In this document: one piece after another, positions 34,559 to 38,749 of the stretch
Numbering within the stretch: position 1 is the stretch's first letter
Layout of the letters: each line of letters opens with the position of its first letter
NCBI GenBank assembly: GCA_963787195.1
Contig: CAWBCI010000029.1
Location: 1-38,749, forward strand
DNA length: 38,749 nt
DNA from: CAWBCI01 sp963787195
GTDB taxonomy: Bacteria; Bacteroidota; Bacteroidia; Bacteroidales; JAGOPY01
Direction: 5' to 3'
Translations under genes and position numbers: made by a program
Notes under the pieces: model-generated
What the model was told of the DNA's origin: nothing
What the model saw: only the letters and a program-made list of their open reading frames with translations
Database searches by the model: none

Positions 34559-34695
34559 GCCAGGTTATGTACAAATCTACCAAATCAAATTTTAAAGGTT
34601 CCTTTAGCCCATGAGAACTTAGGGCTAAGTCTACCTTTATAGACTGACAAGGAAGATATATATTTACCTGGTAGACACATACAAACGTTAGCGGC
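34559..34695. repeat. Large imperfect palindrome, attC-like, upstream of the intron
   Basis: The outer arms (about 34559-34585 and 34668-34695) share GCC..TATGT..TCTACC in inverted form and end in ACGTTAGCGGC. Inside are two small perfect hairpins: TTAGCCC/GGGCTAA at 34604-34628 and GTCTA/TAGAC at 34629-34644. The length, 137 bp, nearly equals that of the palindrome at 37854-37989. The group II intron starts 9 bases after it. Confidence 0.45.
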
Positions 34696-35244
34696 AAGTA
34701 TAAGTGCGACACGAAGCTGTCCAAATAACTATTAAACGTTCTTTTTTTAGATTGATTTAATCTCATGTTCCATCATGAGTAGCCTACCGGCACATGCGTC
34801 AATGGCAACGTTGGGGTGTGAAGCTGCCGGGAAAAGGTTCCCTGACAGATAACAACATGCTAGCAGGTGCCGGCTTGGGTGGTATGGTGAATAGAAGTGA
34901 ACTGTCGTTGACGTACCGTCATGCGCGAAAATGTGAAAGTTGTTGATACACATTGGCCAAAATGGCAAGAAGACAGGATGTGAGCACGTTAGATGTAAGC
35001 ACATGGATGTAGTTCTTCCGGTATATAGGCAGCACCTAACCCATCCTGTTATTTGGACGGAACGTGGTAAGCCTGTATAGCTCCTTATGCAGAGGGTAGG
35101 TCCGTCGTGAGATGAACACAATGCAATACAGGTATGGGAAGGTGGATAAAGCCAAAGCCTTTTTGTAATGAAGAGGATATGCTGACTTCCATCTGGTTCT
35201 CTTTTGCAAGAACATTATAATAAGACCTCAATTCAGGAAAGCAA

Positions 35245-36705
35245 ATGAAGTCCGATCAAAAGGATTGTGCACCCGAAACCATTGTCAAACACTGGAAATC
35301 CATTAACTGGAGGTCCGCTAAACAATCGGTAAGGTCATTACAATCACGTATTGCAAAGGCAACAAGGGAAGGCAAACATAATAAGGTCAAGGCTCTACAA
35401 TGGATGCTTACCCACTCGTTTGCTGCAAAACTCTTAGCAGTAAAACGGGTTACAGAAAATTCAGGAAAACGAACACCGGGAGTTGACGGTGTTATGTGGA
35501 AAACCCCAACTCATAAATTCCGTGCAGCCTTATCTTTAGTCAGGAAGGGCTACAAAGCCCTGCCCTTGCGCCGTCTGTTCATACTTAAAAAGAACGGTAA
35601 GAAACGCCCTTTGGGAATTCCCACCATGAAAGACCGGGCATTTCAGGCTTTACACCTTCTGGCTCTTGAACCCGTATCCGAAACGCTGGCTGACAAAGGC
35701 TCTTATGGCTTTCGTCAAAAACGAAGTTGCCATGATGCCATTGAAAGGTGTTACATTCACCTGTCGAGAAAGGACAGCGCAACCTGGGTAATGGAAGGAG
35801 ACATCAAAGGATGTTTTGATCATATTAACCACCAATGGTTAGAACAAAATATCCCGATGGACAAAAAGATACTGCAACAATGGCTTAATGCAGGGTTTAT
35901 TGAAAATAGCCAATTATTTCCCACAACCGAAGGGACTCCGCAAGGAGGTATTATTTCTCCGACACTTGCCAATATGACACTCGATGGTCTGGAAGCTTGT
36001 ATAGATAAAGCTTTCGGGATCACAATCAGACCGGACGGTTGCCGCAAGAACAACCACTTTAAAATCCACCTTATCCGGTATGCTGATGATTTTATCGTCA
36101 CAGCGTCCGAAAAGGAAATCCTGGAGAATAAAGTCAAGCCACTGATCGAAGAATTTCTTTTTCTTAGAGGTCTTCAACTATCGCAGGAGAAAACAAGTAT
36201 TACCCACATCACCCAAGGCTTCAACTTCCTTGGCCAGAACATAAGAATGTATCTCCGAGGGAAACTCCTTATCCGGCCAACGAAAGTTGCAATTAAATCG
36301 GTGAAAGAAAAGTTGAAGGGAATCATTGTTAAACATAGGGGTTCACAAGCAGCAATCTTAATCCGTAACCTGAACCCGGTAATCACCGGATGGGGGAACT
36401 ATCACAGACACATCTGTTCTAAGAAAACATTTTACAAATTAGACAGGATACTGTGGCGCAACATCTGGCTCTGGGCAAGGCGAAGGCACAACAACCTGGG
36501 TTACAGGAAAATCGTTTCGCTTTATTTTATGAGTTGTGGCAATCGAAAATGGCAGTTCTTCGGCAAATTCAACGATGGTAAAATCATCTTACTCCGTATG
36601 TTTGCCTGCTTTCATATTAAACGTCATAAACTCATCAACGGAAACGCTAATCCTTTTGATTCATCCTGGGATAATTATTTCGTCAACAGGTTATGGTATA
36701 GATAA
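35245..36705 (+). CDS. ltrA: Group II intron reverse transcriptase/maturase without HNH domain
   Basis: This multifunctional intron-encoded protein binds the intron RNA, aids splicing and copies it into DNA. An N-terminal RVT_N domain (INWRSAKQSVRSLQSRIAKA, about 20-90) is followed by reverse transcriptase with YADD at 279-282, KGCFDHI and TPQGGIISP. Next comes maturase domain X (NLNPVITGWGNYHRHICSKKTF, WLWARRRH). The protein ends right after the conserved stretch NANPFDSSWDNYFVNRLWYR. Relatives with this RVT_N type normally continue with a CxxC/HNH endonuclease of about 60-100 residues, which is missing here; only 55 bases separate the stop from domain V. Mobility would then depend on nicks or replication forks. 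Confidence 0.93.
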   Translation: MKSDQKDCAPETIVKHWKSINWRSAKQSVRSLQSRIAKATREGKHNKVKALQWMLTHSFAAKLLAVKRVTENSGKRTPGVDGVMWKTPTHKFRAALSLVRKGYKALPLRRLFILKKNGKKRPLGIPTMKDRAFQALHLLALEPVSETLADKGSYGFRQKRSCHDAIERCYIHLSRKDSATWVMEGDIKGCFDHINHQWLEQNIPMDKKILQQWLNAGFIENSQLFPTTEGTPQGGIISPTLANMTLDGLEACIDKAFGITIRPDGCRKNNHFKIHLIRYADDFIVTASEKEILENKVKPLIEEFLFLRGLQLSQEKTSITHITQGFNFLGQNIRMYLRGKLLIRPTKVAIKSVKEKLKGIIVKHRGSQAAILIRNLNPVITGWGNYHRHICSKKTFYKLDRILWRNIWLWARRRHNNLGYRKIVSLYFMSCGNRKWQFFGKFNDGKIILLRMFACFHIKRHKLINGNANPFDSSWDNYFVNRLWYR

Positions 36706-36760
36706 ATGTACTGATTATTTTGTAAATTGCCGGGTTGTTTAATCCGCCTTTAGGGAGCCT

Positions 36761-36794
36761 GAGCCGTATGAATCGAAAGGTTCAAGTACGGTTC
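36761..36794 (+). ncRNA. Group II intron domain V
   Basis: This 34-base catalytic hairpin has outer arms GAGCCGTATG and GTACGGTTC and a central GAAA. It is a hallmark element and fixes the strand and the 3' end of the intron. Confidence 0.9.
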
Positions 36795-36846
36795 TTAGGG
36801 GACAAGGGCGGGGTAACCCGCTGCGTTACCCGACAAAATAGTAGAC

Positions 36847-37761
36847 ATGAACTTTAAAAGTTTTGTTACATACTTTTTACTTTTTTTTATTATCTTTTCA
36901 ATAATTGGATTTATTAATGGAAGGCGTGATGTTAGAGAAAAAGGTTTTTTAAAACAATATGTATCTCAAAAAATCTCAATTGAAGAAATAAATGGAATAA
37001 ACTATCTAGCTTATAAAAGAGAAAATAATAATATATATCTGTTTAATACAGATAGTGATACTTTATCTTTAATTGATATAGAGGCCATTTTAAGAAATGA
37101 TACTTCAACTATAAAAGATAGAAATCTACTTAATTTTCTTAGTTCTTCTACCATTGCTGCATTGGGGACGGGTTTTCTCGGATATAAAATAAAGGATGGC
37201 TTTAAGTACTCAAATAGTCTCAGAAAATCTCTGAAAAATTCAAGAGGAAGAGGAAATATCATTGCTTCAATATTTGGAACTATATCAGGATACAGCTTAG
37301 GTTATTGGATTTCATATCGAACATGTATTCCATCTGAGAATTCTAAAGATTATGTAAATACTTTAATGGAAACCGATTTTTGGAAATATTCCGAGAAAAA
37401 ACTTTATGTTGAAAAAATAGATAAAGTAAGGATTATCATAAAAACCATAGAGGACAGTACTTTAAGATTAAAGTTTAATAAAGAAATACATTCCTTAATA
37501 AAAGGATTACCATCTTATTATCAGGATGGTATTCATGAAATAAAAGTCAAATCAAAACATTTCAAAATATTATTAGATATTGAGAAAAAGCTTAAACAAT
37601 TCGACCTTGAAGCACCATCTGAACCGTCAATCATCAAGATAGTGCTAATTTATATTATTGACAGTCTTTATATAATAGGTATAATACTTTTAATATTTGT
37701 ATTCGGTGCTTTTGTATTTTTTATACTATATAGAAAGCACTTTTTTTTAAAAGATCATTAA
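36847..37761 (+). CDS. Unknown membrane protein in cassette-like DNA
   Basis: The family is not recognised. The 304-residue protein has an N-terminal membrane helix (about 6-23), a pair of glycine-rich hydrophobic segments (SSSTIAALGTGFLGYKI, 99-115, and NIIASIFGTISGYSLGYWIS, 137-156) separated by a basic loop (SLRKSLKNSRGRG), a lysine-rich soluble helical region (165-255), and a long C-terminal hydrophobic stretch (262-296) that can hold one or two helices. Codon use is much more AT-rich than in the genes before 34.4 kb, which suggests transfer. It lies 12 bases after the intron and between two large palindromes. A role in defence or stress is possible, but nothing in the sequence shows it. 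Confidence 0.6.
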   Translation: MNFKSFVTYFLLFFIIFSIIGFINGRRDVREKGFLKQYVSQKISIEEINGINYLAYKRENNNIYLFNTDSDTLSLIDIEAILRNDTSTIKDRNLLNFLSSSTIAALGTGFLGYKIKDGFKYSNSLRKSLKNSRGRGNIIASIFGTISGYSLGYWISYRTCIPSENSKDYVNTLMETDFWKYSEKKLYVEKIDKVRIIIKTIEDSTLRLKFNKEIHSLIKGLPSYYQDGIHEIKVKSKHFKILLDIEKKLKQFDLEAPSEPSIIKIVLIYIIDSLYIIGIILLIFVFGAFVFFILYRKHFFLKDH

Positions 37762-37853
37762 TAGATAATTAAATAGGCATCTGATAATTAAAGATATAAA
37801 CTTGATCACAAAAGTTCACATCATAAATAGATAAAAACACTAAAATAAATACC

Positions 37854-37989
37854 AGCCGCTAACAGCAAATCATAGCCCATAGCCGCTTTAGTGCTATCAA
37901 GACAAATGAGTAGAAGCATATAAATACGAGTAATTAATAAACAAACTGCAAATGAACGGCTACGGGCCATATTTGCAACACGTTGGGCT
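37854..37989. repeat. Large imperfect palindrome, attC-like
   Basis: The left arm AGCCGCTAACAGCAAAT..GCCCATAGCCG (37854-37885) pairs with the right arm CGGCTACGGGCCATATTTGC..GTTGGGCT (37957-37989) along about 30 bases with a few mismatches and bulges. The right end GTTGGGC matches the integron attC core consensus GTTRRRY; the left end CGCTAAC matches its RYYYAAC partner only in the final AAC. The length of 136 bp is within the attC range (about 55-145 bp). The next gene starts 43 bases later. Confidence 0.55.
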
Positions 37990-38032
37990 ACATTTAAAAG
38001 CTGCAATTGGAATTTTAATAAATATCAAGATT

Positions 38033-38749
38033 ATGAAAAATGTATTTCAAATATTTATTCTCTTTCTAACTGTTACCTCATTATTTGGACAAGAAGTTGT
38101 TAATATAAAGGGTGATTATTTTGGTCAGTCTGTACCAGGTGAAATTCCCCAAGTATTTGCCCGTGGAATTATTTCGTCAGATTATAAAGAGCATGGGGCT
38201 CCAACATTTTCTGCTGATGGTAAGGAGGTATTTTGGTGGTCAATACAAATAGATACAAATAACCAGTGGCTTAATTTTTATAAGACGATGAGGCGTGTTG
38301 GAGATACATGGACAGAGCCAGAAGTATCGCCATTTAATGAAGGGGTAGTATTTTCTACTGATGGCAAGCGACTCTATTTTGCTAGCAAAGGAAGTGGTCA
38401 AAATCCTTATTTTGTGGAGAAAAAGGGAGAAGGCTGGAGCGAACCAACATTTATAAACTTGGTTACTCGTTTCCCTGAAATAAAATATGTTTATTTTCCT
38501 ACTATAACTAGCAAGAATACACTCTATTTCTTAGGCTACCTTGAAGAGCAGTGGGCCAATATTGGGATCTACCGATCAGAGTTTATTGATGGAGAGTATG
38601 CAAAACCGGAACTACTGCCCGCAAGTATAAATACCAAAGGGAATATGCGCAATTGGACTCCCTATATTGCTCCTGACGAGAGCTATTTAATTTTCAGTTC
38701 AACACGCGATCTTCCTAAATCTGACCAGGGCGATTTGTACATTTGTTTC
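38033..38749 (+). CDS. Exported PD40/TolB-like beta-propeller protein (cut by window end)
   Basis: The frame is open for 239 codons to the end of the window. A signal peptide (MKNVFQIFILFLTVTSLFGQE) leads into repeated propeller blades of the PD40 type: APTFSADGKEVFWW, GVVFSTDGKRLYFAS, TITSKNTLYFLGY and TPYIAPDESYLIFSSTR. Such proteins are exported and common in Bacteroidota; ligands vary and none can be named here. The coding DNA is AT-rich like the preceding gene. It starts 43 bases after an attC-like palindrome, as cassette genes do. Confidence 0.75.
   Translation, partial: MKNVFQIFILFLTVTSLFGQEVVNIKGDYFGQSVPGEIPQVFARGIISSDYKEHGAPTFSADGKEVFWWSIQIDTNNQWLNFYKTMRRVGDTWTEPEVSPFNEGVVFSTDGKRLYFASKGSGQNPYFVEKKGEGWSEPTFINLVTRFPEIKYVYFPTITSKNTLYFLGYLEEQWANIGIYRSEFIDGEYAKPELLPASINTKGNMRNWTPYIAPDESYLIFSSTRDLPKSDQGDLYICF

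Larger units (their letters stand above)
34704..36834 (+). mobile_element. Complete group II intron
   Basis: This is a self-splicing retroelement. The 5' end matches the bacterial consensus GTGCGAC, and the first 450 bases are non-coding and structured (domain I, with GTGGTAAGCCTGTATAGC-like text near 35063). The maturase lies in domain IV. Domain V is a canonical 34-base hairpin at 36761-36794 (GAGCCGTATG ... GTACGGTTC), and domain VI follows with the stem GGGTAAC/GTTACCC. The 3' end is placed after TTACCCGAC. Both ends and all core parts are present, so it may be active. It lies between genes, on the same strand as its neighbours and close to an attC-like palindrome. Confidence 0.88.

Noticed and set aside
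34747..35121. Minus-strand frame in the 5' part of the group II intron
   Set aside because: The region is the structured non-coding domain I of the intron.

Overview
The window looks like chromosomal DNA of an environmental member of the Bacteroidota. The evidence is two secreted proteins with type IX secretion (Por) C-terminal sorting domains, several promoters with the Bacteroidota -7 element TAnnTTTG, a PiT phosphate transporter carrying a PhoU-like tail, and a full-length DnaA of the common type. No rRNA, tRNA or CRISPR array was seen.

Region by region: (1) 1-5270 is repeat-rich. Two tandem copies of a T9SS-exported gene, each with a compromised end, sit between copies of a roughly 175-220 bp intergenic repeat, followed by a lone ORF6N gene. 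(2) 5271-8163 holds a divergent sugar-uptake pair, an SglT-like sodium/sugar symporter and a lipoprotein aldose 1-epimerase. Both are broken by single-base indels only. (3) 8279-16029 holds a DUF3298 protein and then a phosphate locus: a Na/Pi cotransporter, a surface lipoprotein, an outer-membrane barrel and a PiT permease. (4) 16102-20611 carries prmC, then a P-loop kinase overlapping a GT4 glycosyltransferase, a DMT transporter and a YigZ/IMPACT protein. (5) 21067-25312 is a housekeeping block: dnaA preceded by 455 bp of AT-rich DNA, a low-molecular-weight phosphatase, a threonine dehydratase-like PLP enzyme, an RsmI-like methyltransferase and SlyD. (6) 25459-29744 holds an ABC exporter pair, a trypsin-like lipoprotein and an aldo/keto reductase. 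(7) 29745-34404 holds a cluster of REP-like hairpins, an SDR, an EthD-domain protein, a GxxExxY nuclease-fold gene bracketed by inverted short repeats, and a sulfide:quinone oxidoreductase with a 54-residue companion. (8) 34405-38749 is accessory DNA: a complete group II intron lacking an HNH endonuclease, an AT-rich unknown membrane protein, and the start of a PD40 beta-propeller protein. Two large imperfect palindromes of nearly equal length (137 and 136 bp) separate these genes, an arrangement like integron attC sites.

The most interesting signals are the possible cassette array at 34.5-38.7 kb, the many intergenic arrays that share a 7-bp period but not a sequence, the bracketed GxxExxY gene, and the indel-only damage in the first 8 kb, which may be sequencing error rather than gene decay.
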